Origin: Pseudomonas sp. dw_358
GTDB taxonomy: Bacteria; Pseudomonadota; Gammaproteobacteria; Pseudomonadales; Pseudomonadaceae
Length of the DNA stretch: 64,000 nt
Assembly: GCF_018449655.1 (NCBI RefSeq)
Contig: NZ_JAAVUX010000013.1
Span: 1 to 64,000, forward strand
Direction: 5' to 3'
The translations under genes and the position numbers were made by a program. Within the stretch, counting starts at the first letter, position 1. The number at the start of each line of letters is the position of its first letter. Shown here in pieces: positions 25,427 to 33,488 of the stretch. A model generated the notes under the pieces. It did no database searches. It saw only the letters and a list, made by a program, of their open reading frames with translations, and was not told the DNA's origin.

Positions 25427-25473
25427 GTCGTTCACTCCTGGGCAGAAAATCAGCGGATCAAAATGAAAAATAT

Positions 25474-26166
25474 TCAGGCCTGGCCGCGTTCGCCGACCTG
25501 GACCTGCAAGCGGGCAATGCCCTCGATTTCAGCGGTGATCACGTCGCCAGGGAGCAAGGCATCTACCCCAGGCGGTGTGCCCGTCATGATCAAGTCGCCG
25601 GCCCGCAGGCGCACCGATTGCGACAGCTGGCTGACCACTTCGGCCACCGACCAGATCTGCGCATCAAGGTCCGAGCGCTGGCGTTCGACGCCATTGACGC
25701 TGAGCCAGACCGCACCCTTGTCCGGATGGCCAATGCGGCTCACCGGCACCAGCGGGGTGATCGGCGCCGAGCCGTCGAAGGCCTTGGCCGCTTCCCAGGG
25801 CTGACCAATGGCCTTGGCGGCCATCTGCAGGTCGCGTCGGGTCAGGTCCAGGCCGGCGCCATAGCCCCAGACATATTCCAGCGCCTGATGGGCCGGGATC
25901 TGGAAGCCGTCGGCACCGATCGCTACTACCAGCTCGATTTCGTGGCAAAACTCGTTGGTCTGGGTCGGGTACTCCAACTCCCCCACCGCCTCGATCACCG
26001 AGCTGGCCGGTTTCATGAAGAACAGCGGCACGCTGCGCGGCTGGCCGGCCGAGTCGCCCCAGTGGTAGTTGCGGCCCAGGCAGAACACCCGGGCAACGGG
26101 AAAACGCTGGTCGCTGCCTGAAATCGGCAGGCTGGCCACGGCGGGTGCAAAGAGTAAGTCGCTCAC
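25474..26166 (-). CDS. Fumarylacetoacetate hydrolase family protein
   Basis: A 230-residue FAH-fold enzyme that would cleave or decarboxylate a 2,4-diketo acid. FPVARVFCLGRNY and PLFFMKPASSVIEA resemble fumarylpyruvate hydrolases. Divalent metal ligands are visible as E-x-E in CHEIELVVAIG and Asp in GAGLDLTRRDLQ, and RAGDLIMTGTPPGVD is the conserved C-terminal loop. In sugar-acid pathways such hydrolases follow an SDR, which is the next gene. The product is likely pyruvate plus a small acid; this is inference. Confidence 0.88.
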   Translation of the reverse strand: MSDLLFAPAVASLPISGSDQRFPVARVFCLGRNYHWGDSAGQPRSVPLFFMKPASSVIEAVGELEYPTQTNEFCHEIELVVAIGADGFQIPAHQALEYVWGYGAGLDLTRRDLQMAAKAIGQPWEAAKAFDGSAPITPLVPVSRIGHPDKGAVWLSVNGVERQRSDLDAQIWSVAEVVSQLSQSVRLRAGDLIMTGTPPGVDALLPGDVITAEIEGIARLQVQVGERGQA

Positions 26167-26286
26167 ATCGAATCCTCGTCAAGGTGCTCTGCGCCGGGGC
26201 GTGGCGCGTGTTGGCCGATGCTTGCGCAGCGCAGCCGCCCCGTCATTGGATAAAGCCGTGGTGGCGTTGGACGTATCCCGCCAGCT

Positions 26287-27636
26287 TCAGCGGGCCTGCA
26301 ACTGAATGCGGTAGAGCTTGCCCAACAACAGCGAGTACGCCAGGGTGCCGATCAAAGCCACGCCGCCGATGAACCAGAAAGCGTAGGCGAACGAGCCGGT
26401 CTCATGGACGATGGCGCCGATCACGATGGGCGTGACGATGCCGCCGATGTTCGCCGCCAGGCTGGTGATGCCGCCCGTGAGGCCGATCAACTCCTTGGGC
26501 GCCACTTCCGATACCGCCGCCCAGGACGCCGAGGCAATGCCCTGAGCGAAGAAGGCCATGGTCAGCACCGCGATGCACACCGCGTTGGAGTCGGTGAAGT
26601 TGACCAACACGATGGACATGCCGAGCATCGAGCCCACCACCAGCGGCAGCTTGCGGGCAAACGACAGCGACACGCCCCGACGAATCAACAGGTCGGAAAT
26701 GATCCCCGCCAGCAGAATGCCCACTGTCGCGCCAATGAACGGCAGGACCGCGAAAATGCCCACCTTGATGGTGGTCAGGTGACGCTCTTCGATGAGGTAC
26801 GTCGGGAACCAGGTCAAAAAGAAATACAGTGCCGAGGTGCTGGCGAACTTGCCGATGCAGATGGCCCAGATCTGCCGATAGCGAAACAGCTCGGTGATCT
26901 GCCGCCAGTTGAATCGGGTGCGCTCCTGGCTGCTCTTGACCAGGCCGCCTCCCTCTTCGATGTACTTGAGTTCTTCCTTGCTGACTTTTTTGCAGGACAG
27001 CGGGTCACGGTACACAAATAGCCAGACCACGCCAAAGACAATGCCCACAAGGCCCGTGCTGTAGAACACATGACGCCAGTCATAGGTGGTGGCCAGCCAC
27101 AACAGTGCGCCGGTGAACAGCGCGGTGCCCAGGTACTGACCGCAGACGTAGATGCTGCTGGCCATGCCCCGCTCCCGGGCGGGGAACCACACCGCGACCG
27201 CGCGGGTGTTGGCCGGAAACGCCGGGGCTTCCATGACGCCCACCGCCAGGCGCAGGCCGAACAGCGAAGCGAATCCGCCGGCCAGGCCTTGGGACACGGT
27301 CACGGCCGACCAGCTCAGCAGCGAGATGCCATAGGTAAAACGCGAGCCGAAGCGGTCGGCGATGAAACCGGCGGGTACCAGGGCGAAGGCGTAGGTCCAG
27401 GCGAAGGCGGAGAAGATCAGGCCCATCTGGATCTTGTCCAGGCCCAGGTCCTTGGCCATGAACGGTGCGGCAATGGAGATATTGACCCGGTCTACGTAGT
27501 TGATGATGGTCGCGACCAGCAGCAGCGACAGCATGAACCACCGCCGCCGGGTGGGCAGGCGACCACTGGTGGCCGCATCCTTGGGCGCCGCGGCATCGAC
27601 GGCGGGCGCCGGCCGGGTATCGGAAATGCTCGACAT
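26287..27636 (-). CDS. MFS transporter, anion:cation symporter family
   Basis: A 449-residue, 12-helix permease. The loop-2/3 motif GFIADRFGSR and the start of helix 1 (INYVDRVNISIAAPFM) identify the ACS family, which carries hexarates, galactonate and other organic acids. Start 27636 follows GAGGTCTCAC. It is the first gene of the minus-strand catabolic cluster and is separated from the FAH gene by 120 bp holding no ORF. It faces the AraC regulator at 27958 across a shared control region. The substrate is unproven. Confidence 0.88.
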   Translation of the reverse strand: MSSISDTRPAPAVDAAAPKDAATSGRLPTRRRWFMLSLLLVATIINYVDRVNISIAAPFMAKDLGLDKIQMGLIFSAFAWTYAFALVPAGFIADRFGSRFTYGISLLSWSAVTVSQGLAGGFASLFGLRLAVGVMEAPAFPANTRAVAVWFPARERGMASSIYVCGQYLGTALFTGALLWLATTYDWRHVFYSTGLVGIVFGVVWLFVYRDPLSCKKVSKEELKYIEEGGGLVKSSQERTRFNWRQITELFRYRQIWAICIGKFASTSALYFFLTWFPTYLIEERHLTTIKVGIFAVLPFIGATVGILLAGIISDLLIRRGVSLSFARKLPLVVGSMLGMSIVLVNFTDSNAVCIAVLTMAFFAQGIASASWAAVSEVAPKELIGLTGGITSLAANIGGIVTPIVIGAIVHETGSFAYAFWFIGGVALIGTLAYSLLLGKLYRIQLQAR

Positions 27637-27957
27637 GTGAGACCTCATTATTGTTAGAGATGGTCCTGAAGCGAGGCTCTAAGTTATCGTACAACTGTCG
27701 CAGTGCAATGGGCTGGTTATATCGTTTTGCATCAGTAACCCAGGCTATTTTGACTTGTCCAAAAAAATGTTCGCCGCCCTCAGCCCGTGCTACCCGCCTC
27801 GCAAAACGCTGTAATGGCCGTGGCAGAGCCATGGCGACCCCACGTCGGGACGACTGAAACTTGGACACGGATTTTTCCAGGTCATTTTGCAAAATGTGGC
27901 CTGGCAGCCGCAGTCGTCGTATGATCGCCCTAACAAAAAAAAGGCAGGAACACCTCT
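27637..27957. promoter_or_regulatory. Divergent control region with repeated TTTTGC elements
   Basis: This 321-bp gap separates an MFS gene from an AraC gene. It carries a perfect 14-bp palindrome CATTTTGCAAAATG (27883-27896), plus CGTTTTGC (27723-27730) and its complement GCAAAACG (27801-27808). The three related elements are candidates for the adjacent AraC regulator. The region is locally AT-richer than its surroundings. Confidence 0.5.
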
Positions 27958-28875
27958 ATGCCCGTCGCCACTGCCGTCCCGACCTTCGCCATGCAGCAGC
28001 GCAGCGAACGCCCGGACTTCTACATCCGCGACAAGCTCGGTGGCAGCACCGCCACCACCCCGCACCGCCACGAATATTTCCAGATCCAGGTCAACCTCGG
28101 CGGTGACACGGTGCAGCACATCGGCAACGTGCAACGGCCTTTCCCACGCCGTGCGTTGGCCTTCATCCTGCCCCATCGCGTGCACCTGATCCCCCATCCG
28201 CCGGTTGGCGAATTCATCGTCATCAACTTCGATCAGAGCTTTCTGCTGCCGCACGTGCAATGCTCGCCGCTGGACCTCGAAGACCTGTCCATCACCCAGG
28301 CACCGGAGTTGTCGCCGTTTCGCTTCCAGGAGCATCTGGACTTCATCCTCGACCCCGAGCCCTTCGACGACATTCGTGAATTGATCGAACGCATGCGCCG
28401 GGTGGACAGCAGCCGCGCCTTCGGCTCGCGGGAATACCTCAAAGGCTGCCTGCTGCAACTGATCGGTTCGGTCTGCCAGCGCTACGCCGAGGGCCTGCAA
28501 GCGTTGGCGGCCACCAACGCCGCCCAGGCCAGCCGCCGGAATGCGATGGCGCGGATGAACGACTACGTGCGCAAGCACTTGGCCGACCCCGAGTTGAACC
28601 TGAAAAAAGCCGCGGCAGCCACCTACCTGTCACCCCACTACTTGACCCACTGGCTGCGCAAGGAAACCGGCAAGAGCTTCAGCGAGATGGTGCTGGAGCG
28701 GCGCATGCATCAGGCCCGCAGTCTGTTGCTCAACGGCAGCAAGGCCGTGGGGGAGATTGCGCGGTTATGCGGGTTTGCCGACGAGGCGTATTTTTCCCGC
28801 AGGTTTCGCCAGGCTCATGGGCTGCCGCCAGGGCAGTTTCGCCGGCGCGAGGGCCTGGTCGGCGCGGCGGGGTAA
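27958..28875 (+). CDS. AraC-family transcriptional regulator
   Basis: A 305-residue regulator with an N-terminal cupin sensor (PHRHEYFQIQVNLGG, about 35-110). Its C-terminal double helix-turn-helix spans about 195-298: LKKAAAATYLSPHYLTHWLRKETG and IARLCGFADEAYFSRRFRQAHG. It follows AGGCAGGAACACCTCT. Divergent from the MFS-FAH-SDR-dehydrogenase cluster and its likely regulator; the sensor binds an unknown small molecule. It is not adjacent to the mtl operon, although an MtlR must exist somewhere. Confidence 0.88.
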   Translation: MPVATAVPTFAMQQRSERPDFYIRDKLGGSTATTPHRHEYFQIQVNLGGDTVQHIGNVQRPFPRRALAFILPHRVHLIPHPPVGEFIVINFDQSFLLPHVQCSPLDLEDLSITQAPELSPFRFQEHLDFILDPEPFDDIRELIERMRRVDSSRAFGSREYLKGCLLQLIGSVCQRYAEGLQALAATNAAQASRRNAMARMNDYVRKHLADPELNLKKAAAATYLSPHYLTHWLRKETGKSFSEMVLERRMHQARSLLLNGSKAVGEIARLCGFADEAYFSRRFRQAHGLPPGQFRRREGLVGAAG

Positions 28876-28919
28876 TGGATGGATCCAGGGAACCGCAGGA
28901 CCAGGGGACGTGAGCCCGT

Positions 28920-29813
28920 TCAGCGCAACCCCGACATCGCCCCGCGCAATGCCTCCAGCAACATCAAGAACGCCGGGTTGTCATTGTCCTCCCCCCACAG
29001 CAGGTGCAACTCGCTCTCCACCCCCGGCCCCAGGTCGATTTCACGAAACACCACGTTGCGAAACACCACACTGGACGCACAACGGGGCACCAGCGCCAGG
29101 CCCATGCCGGCGTTGACCAGCGCCAGAATGGTCAAGGACGATCCCAGCCACTGCACGTAATCCGGCGCCACCCGGGCCGAGCGAAACATGCCGGTGAGCA
29201 GTTCATTCCAAGGCTGGTAGGCCGAGTGCGAATACATCAGAAATGGCTCGCCCTGCAGGTCCCCCACCGCCACCGGCCCGGTTGCCAACCGGTGCGCCGC
29301 CGGCACCGCCAGCACAAAGGGCTCGCGCACCAGGCATTCACTGGCAAACCCGGCCTGGCGAATGGGCGAGCGGGCAATGCCCAAGTCGATGCGGCGCGAA
29401 CGCAGGGCCTCGTGCTGCTGGTAGGTGTTCATCTCGCTCAAGGAAATCTTGATGTGCGGCTGTTTGAGCCGCGCCTCGGCAATCACCTGGGGCAAGAACT
29501 CATAGACCGCGCTGGCGACGAAGCTGACGGTGACCGAACCAATGTCGCCGGCAGCAAAGCGCTTGGCCGACAGCGCGGCCGCCTGCGCTTGCTCCAACAA
29601 GCTTTGCGCCTCGACGAAAAACGCCCGGCCGGCCGCCGTCAACGCCACGCTGCGGGTGCTACGGGTAAACAGCGCCACGCCCAGGTGATGCTCCAGCAGC
29701 TGGATCTGCCGACTCAAGGGCGGCTGCGTCATGTTCAGGCGTTCGGCGGCGCGGCGAAAATTCAGCTCGGAGGCGACGGTGGTGAAGCAGCGCAACTGGG
29801 CAAGTTCGAACAT
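28920..29813 (-). CDS. LysR-family transcriptional regulator
   Basis: A 297-residue LTTR. The N-terminal winged helix is MFELAQLRCFTTVASELNFR with TQPPLSRQIQLLE as recognition helix; the effector domain (about 90-297) follows. Start 29813 removes a 17-residue leader that is not conserved in the family. It is divergent from the MFS-glucarate dehydratase pair by 116 bp, so it probably activates that operon in response to a hexarate or its product. Confidence 0.88.
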   Translation of the reverse strand: MFELAQLRCFTTVASELNFRRAAERLNMTQPPLSRQIQLLEHHLGVALFTRSTRSVALTAAGRAFFVEAQSLLEQAQAAALSAKRFAAGDIGSVTVSFVASAVYEFLPQVIAEARLKQPHIKISLSEMNTYQQHEALRSRRIDLGIARSPIRQAGFASECLVREPFVLAVPAAHRLATGPVAVGDLQGEPFLMYSHSAYQPWNELLTGMFRSARVAPDYVQWLGSSLTILALVNAGMGLALVPRCASSVVFRNVVFREIDLGPGVESELHLLWGEDNDNPAFLMLLEALRGAMSGLR

Positions 29814-29929
29814 TGATCTATTCCGGGTATCAATCGAGAGCCAACTTGGATTAGACGGGAACAATCAGCAAGGCGATGATCCTCTCACACCGCTCTACCC
29901 CAAAAAAGAATAATCATCGGGAGCTGCCT

Positions 29930-31333
29930 GTGACTGAAGTCCAACCCGCCTTGCCCATCGACCCCGGGACGCTGGCCCGCGCCGCTGCCAAGGTCAAACG
30001 CCATGTGCTGCCGTTGTTCGTGGTGATGTTCATCGTCAACTACATCGACCGGGTCAACATCGGCTTCGTGCGCAGTCACATGGAGACAGACCTGGGTATC
30101 GGTGCGGCCGCCTATGGCCTAGGCGCCGGGCTGTTCTTCATCGGCTACGCGCTGTTCGAAGTGCCGTCCAACATCCTGCTGCAGCGCTTCGGCGCCCGAG
30201 CGTGGCTCGCGCGGATCATGTTGACCTGGGGCGCCGCCGCCATGGCCATGGCCTTCGTCAAAGGCGAAACCAGCTTCTACATCCTGCGCTTCATCCTCGG
30301 CGCGGCCGAGGCCGGTTTCTTCCCCGGCATCATCTATTACTTTACCCAATGGCTGCCGGCGTCCGAGCGCGGCAAGGCGATGGCGGTGTTCTTGAGCGGT
30401 TCGGCCATTGCCTCGGTGATTTCCGGCCCGGTGTCTGGCGCGCTGCTCACTGTCAGCGGCCTGAACCTGCATGGCTGGCAGTGGATGTTTCTGATCGAGG
30501 GTTTCGCCTCCATCGTCCTGTGTGGCTTCGTCTGGTTTTGGCTGCAATCGTACCCCCATCAGGCCCAATGGCTGAGCACTGATGAACAGCAAGCCCTGGT
30601 GCAGACCATCGCCCAGGAACAGCAAGACCGTGAAGCCGAGCAGGGTAAACGGCCGTCGATGTTCACGCTGCTGGCCGACGGGCAGATCGCACTGTTCTGC
30701 TTCATCTACTTCTCCATCGCCCTGACCATCTATGGCGCCACTTTCTGGCTGCCGAGCATGATCAAGAAGATGGGCAATCTGGGCGACTTCGAAGTGGGCC
30801 TGTTCAACTCGGTGCCGTGGATTATCTCCATCCTCGCCATGTACGGCTTCGCAGCGGCCGCCAGCAAATGGAAACACCCGCAGGCCTGGGTGGCCCTGAC
30901 CCTGGTGATCGCCGCCGTGGGCATGTTCATGTCCACCACCGGCGGGCCGATCTTCGCCTTCATTGCCATCTGCTTTGCCGCGATCGGTTTCAAGGCCGCC
31001 TCGGCGCTTTTCTGGCCCCTGCCACAAAGTTATCTGGATGCTCGCATCGCGGCGGCCGTGATCGCACTGATCAACTCGGTGGGTAACCTGGGCGGGTTCG
31101 TAGCCCCTACCACCTTCGGCTTTCTGGAACAGACCACCGGTTCCATCGAAGGCGGCCTGTATGGGCTGGCCGCCACCTCGCTGGTGGCCGCCATCGCCGT
31201 GTTCTTCGCCCGCAGCAAACCCCGTCGCGACGCGCCACGCAAACACCTGAACAAGACGGCGGTGAGTGCCGCGCCCAACAGCGCCGCCCACTGCCAGACC
31301 TTCGACCCAGACCTCTCGGGAGCCGCCTCTTGA
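29930..31333 (+). CDS. MFS transporter (ACS family, hexarate/organic-acid type)
   Basis: A 467-residue, 12-helix permease with helix-1 motif VNYIDRVNIGFVRSHM and LRFILGAAEAGFFPGIIYYF, typical of tartrate/glucarate transporters. The start is a GTG at 29930 after GGGAG; a frame opening at 29876 has no ribosome site. The C-terminal tail is unusually long and polar after RSKPRRDAPRK. The stop TGA overlaps the start of the next gene, so the transporter and dehydratase are translationally coupled. Confidence 0.88.
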   Translation: MTEVQPALPIDPGTLARAAAKVKRHVLPLFVVMFIVNYIDRVNIGFVRSHMETDLGIGAAAYGLGAGLFFIGYALFEVPSNILLQRFGARAWLARIMLTWGAAAMAMAFVKGETSFYILRFILGAAEAGFFPGIIYYFTQWLPASERGKAMAVFLSGSAIASVISGPVSGALLTVSGLNLHGWQWMFLIEGFASIVLCGFVWFWLQSYPHQAQWLSTDEQQALVQTIAQEQQDREAEQGKRPSMFTLLADGQIALFCFIYFSIALTIYGATFWLPSMIKKMGNLGDFEVGLFNSVPWIISILAMYGFAAAASKWKHPQAWVALTLVIAAVGMFMSTTGGPIFAFIAICFAAIGFKAASALFWPLPQSYLDARIAAAVIALINSVGNLGGFVAPTTFGFLEQTTGSIEGGLYGLAATSLVAAIAVFFARSKPRRDAPRKHLNKTAVSAAPNSAAHCQTFDPDLSGAAS

Positions 31334-32604
31334 AAATCGTCCGCGTAACCGTCACCCCCATCGCCTTCCGTGACCCGCCGCTGCTCAATGCCAGTGGCAT
31401 CCATGAACCCTATGCCCTGCGCTCGATCATCGAAATTGAAAGCGACAACGGCTACATCGGTCTGGGCGAGAGCTACGGCGATGCACCGGCACTGTTGATC
31501 CAGCAGCAGGTCAAGGAGCAGTTGATCGGACTCGACCCGTTCAACCTCAACCATCTGCGGGCCGTGGTCCAGGCCACTGTGGCGGCGCACAAGCCGGTCA
31601 GCCTGGCTGGCGCCGAACTGGCCCCCGGCTCCCACGCCAGCAAGGCGGTGAGCAATGCCTATTCGGCATTCGAAGTGGCCTTCCTCGACCTGCAGGCCCA
31701 CTCGCTGAATGTGCCACTGGTGGACCTGCTGGGCGGGGCGATTCGTGATCAGGTGCCGTTCAGTGCCTACCTGTTCTTCAAATACGCCGAACACGCCGGC
31801 TCGCCCTACGCGCCTGACAGCTGGGGAGAAGCCTTGAGCGAAGCGCAGATCGTCGCCCAGGCCGGGCGCATGATCGAGGCCTACGGCTTCAAGAGCATCA
31901 AGCTCAAGGCCGGGACGCTGCCGCCCGAGCATGAAGTAGCGTGCATCAAGGCGCTGAAAAAGGCCTACCCCGACCATCCACTGCGCATCGACCCCAACGG
32001 CAACTGGTCACTGGAGACCTCGGTGCGCATGGCCGAGTTGCTGGGCGATGACCTGCAATATTACGAGGACCCCTGCCCCGGCCTCGACGGCATGTCCGCG
32101 CTGCACAAGCGCACAGGCCTGCCCTTGGCGACCAACATGGTGGTCACCGATTTCGACGAGTTCCGCCGCAGCATTGCCCTGAACAGCGTGCAGATCGTGC
32201 TGGCCGACCACCATTACTGGGGCGGGCTGCGCGACACCCAGGCACTGGCAAAAATGTGCGAAACCTTCGGGCTGGGTGTGTCGATGCACTCCAACTCGCA
32301 CCTGGGTATCAGCCTGATGGCCATGGCCCATGTGGCGGCGTCGGTGCCCAACCTCGATTACGCCTGCGACACCCATTACCCTTGGCAGGAGCCGGACGAA
32401 GAAGTCATCAAGGGTGGCAAGCTGCCCATTGTCGACGGCTGCGTGAAGATCACTCGCGCACCGGGGCTGGGGCTAGAGCTGGACCATGAGCAGTTGGCCA
32501 AACTGCACGACCAGTTCCTGACGTGCGGTATTCGCCAACGCGACGACGTCAAGCAGATGCAGAAATACAAGCCGGACTGGAAAGCGGTCAAACCGCGCTT
32601 CTGA
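31330..32604 (+). CDS. gudD: Glucarate dehydratase-like enolase superfamily enzyme
   Basis: A 424-residue mandelate racemase-class enolase enzyme that should dehydrate D-glucarate (and perhaps L-idarate or galactarate) to 5-keto-4-deoxy-glucarate. Catalytic Lys is in GFKSIKLKAG, metal ligands in LRIDPNGNW, YYEDPC and ATNMVVTDF, and the general acid/base His in VSMHSNSHLG. It starts with TTG in TTGA, overlapping the transporter stop, with a GGGAG site. The later steps (kdgD-type dehydratase, semialdehyde dehydrogenase) are not in the window. Confidence 0.88.
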   Translation: MKIVRVTVTPIAFRDPPLLNASGIHEPYALRSIIEIESDNGYIGLGESYGDAPALLIQQQVKEQLIGLDPFNLNHLRAVVQATVAAHKPVSLAGAELAPGSHASKAVSNAYSAFEVAFLDLQAHSLNVPLVDLLGGAIRDQVPFSAYLFFKYAEHAGSPYAPDSWGEALSEAQIVAQAGRMIEAYGFKSIKLKAGTLPPEHEVACIKALKKAYPDHPLRIDPNGNWSLETSVRMAELLGDDLQYYEDPCPGLDGMSALHKRTGLPLATNMVVTDFDEFRRSIALNSVQIVLADHHYWGGLRDTQALAKMCETFGLGVSMHSNSHLGISLMAMAHVAASVPNLDYACDTHYPWQEPDEEVIKGGKLPIVDGCVKITRAPGLGLELDHEQLAKLHDQFLTCGIRQRDDVKQMQKYKPDWKAVKPRF

Positions 32605-32663
32605 GCAAGCGGCCCGCCATTTGCTAGCCAATGCAATCACTCGCCGTTTTCTCTTGAGGTCCC

Positions 32664-33452
32664 ATGATTGCATTGCGCCGCTGCCTGTCCACTCTCACCC
32701 TTCTTGCTGCGGCCTGTGCCGTCACCTCCTGGGCCCACGCCGATGCCTTGGCGGACATCAGCCAGCGCGGCGTACTGAACGTCGCCGTGCCCCAGGACTT
32801 CCCCCCCTTCGGCTCGGTGGGGCCCGACCTCAAGCCGCGCGGGCTGGACATCGACATGGCGCAGCTGATCGCCGACAAGCTGGGGGTCAAACTGCATCTG
32901 GTCCCGGTCAGCTCGGCCAACCGTATTCCCTACCTGACCACCGGCAAGGTCGACCTGGCCATCTCCAGCCTCGGCAAGACTCCGGAGCGCGAGCAGGTCA
33001 TCGCCTTCAGCAGCAAGTACGCGCCGTTCTACATGGCCGTGTATGGGCCCGAGGATGTGGTGGTCAAGGGTCCGGCGGACCTGGCCGGCAAGAGCATCGG
33101 CGTGGCCCGCGGCGCCCTGGAAGACCTCGAAGTCAGCAAGGTGGCACCCGAAGGCACCAATTTGAAGCGTTTCGAAGATAACAACACCTCCATTGCCGCG
33201 TTTCTGGCCGGGCAGGTGCAATTGATCGCCAGTGGCAACGCGCCCATGGCCGTGATCGCCGAGAAAAACCCCAAACGCCCGCCGCTGTTGAAGTTCAAGC
33301 TGAAGGATTCGGGGTGTTACGTGGGCATCGGCAAGGATGAAACGGCGTTGACAGGCAAGGTCAACGAGGTGATTGCCGGGGCGAAGGCGGACGGGTCGTT
33401 GAATCAATTGGCCGAGAAGTGGTTGAAGGAGCCGTTGCCGGCCGATTTTTGA
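32664..33452 (+). CDS. Orphan ABC transporter substrate-binding protein (amino-acid type)
   Basis: A 262-residue periplasmic family-3 binding protein. The signal peptide ends near WAHADA (about residue 27). The mature start ISQRGVLNVAVPQDFPPFGS and LDIDMAQLIADKLGV are standard. No permease or ATPase gene is adjacent, so it must use an unlinked transporter or act as a sensor. It lies 59 bp after gudD, on the same strand, which hints at co-regulation with hexarate use. The ligand is unknown. Confidence 0.85.
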   Translation: MIALRRCLSTLTLLAAACAVTSWAHADALADISQRGVLNVAVPQDFPPFGSVGPDLKPRGLDIDMAQLIADKLGVKLHLVPVSSANRIPYLTTGKVDLAISSLGKTPEREQVIAFSSKYAPFYMAVYGPEDVVVKGPADLAGKSIGVARGALEDLEVSKVAPEGTNLKRFEDNNTSIAAFLAGQVQLIASGNAPMAVIAEKNPKRPPLLKFKLKDSGCYVGIGKDETALTGKVNEVIAGAKADGSLNQLAEKWLKEPLPADF

Positions 33453-33488
33453 GGCCGGCCCAGCCACTGCGCCGGCTGTATCGCGGTG

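Noticed and set aside
27958..28875. AraC gene considered as the missing mtlR
   Set aside because: It is divergent from another catabolic cluster with its own candidate operators; an MtlR identity cannot be supported from sequence alone.
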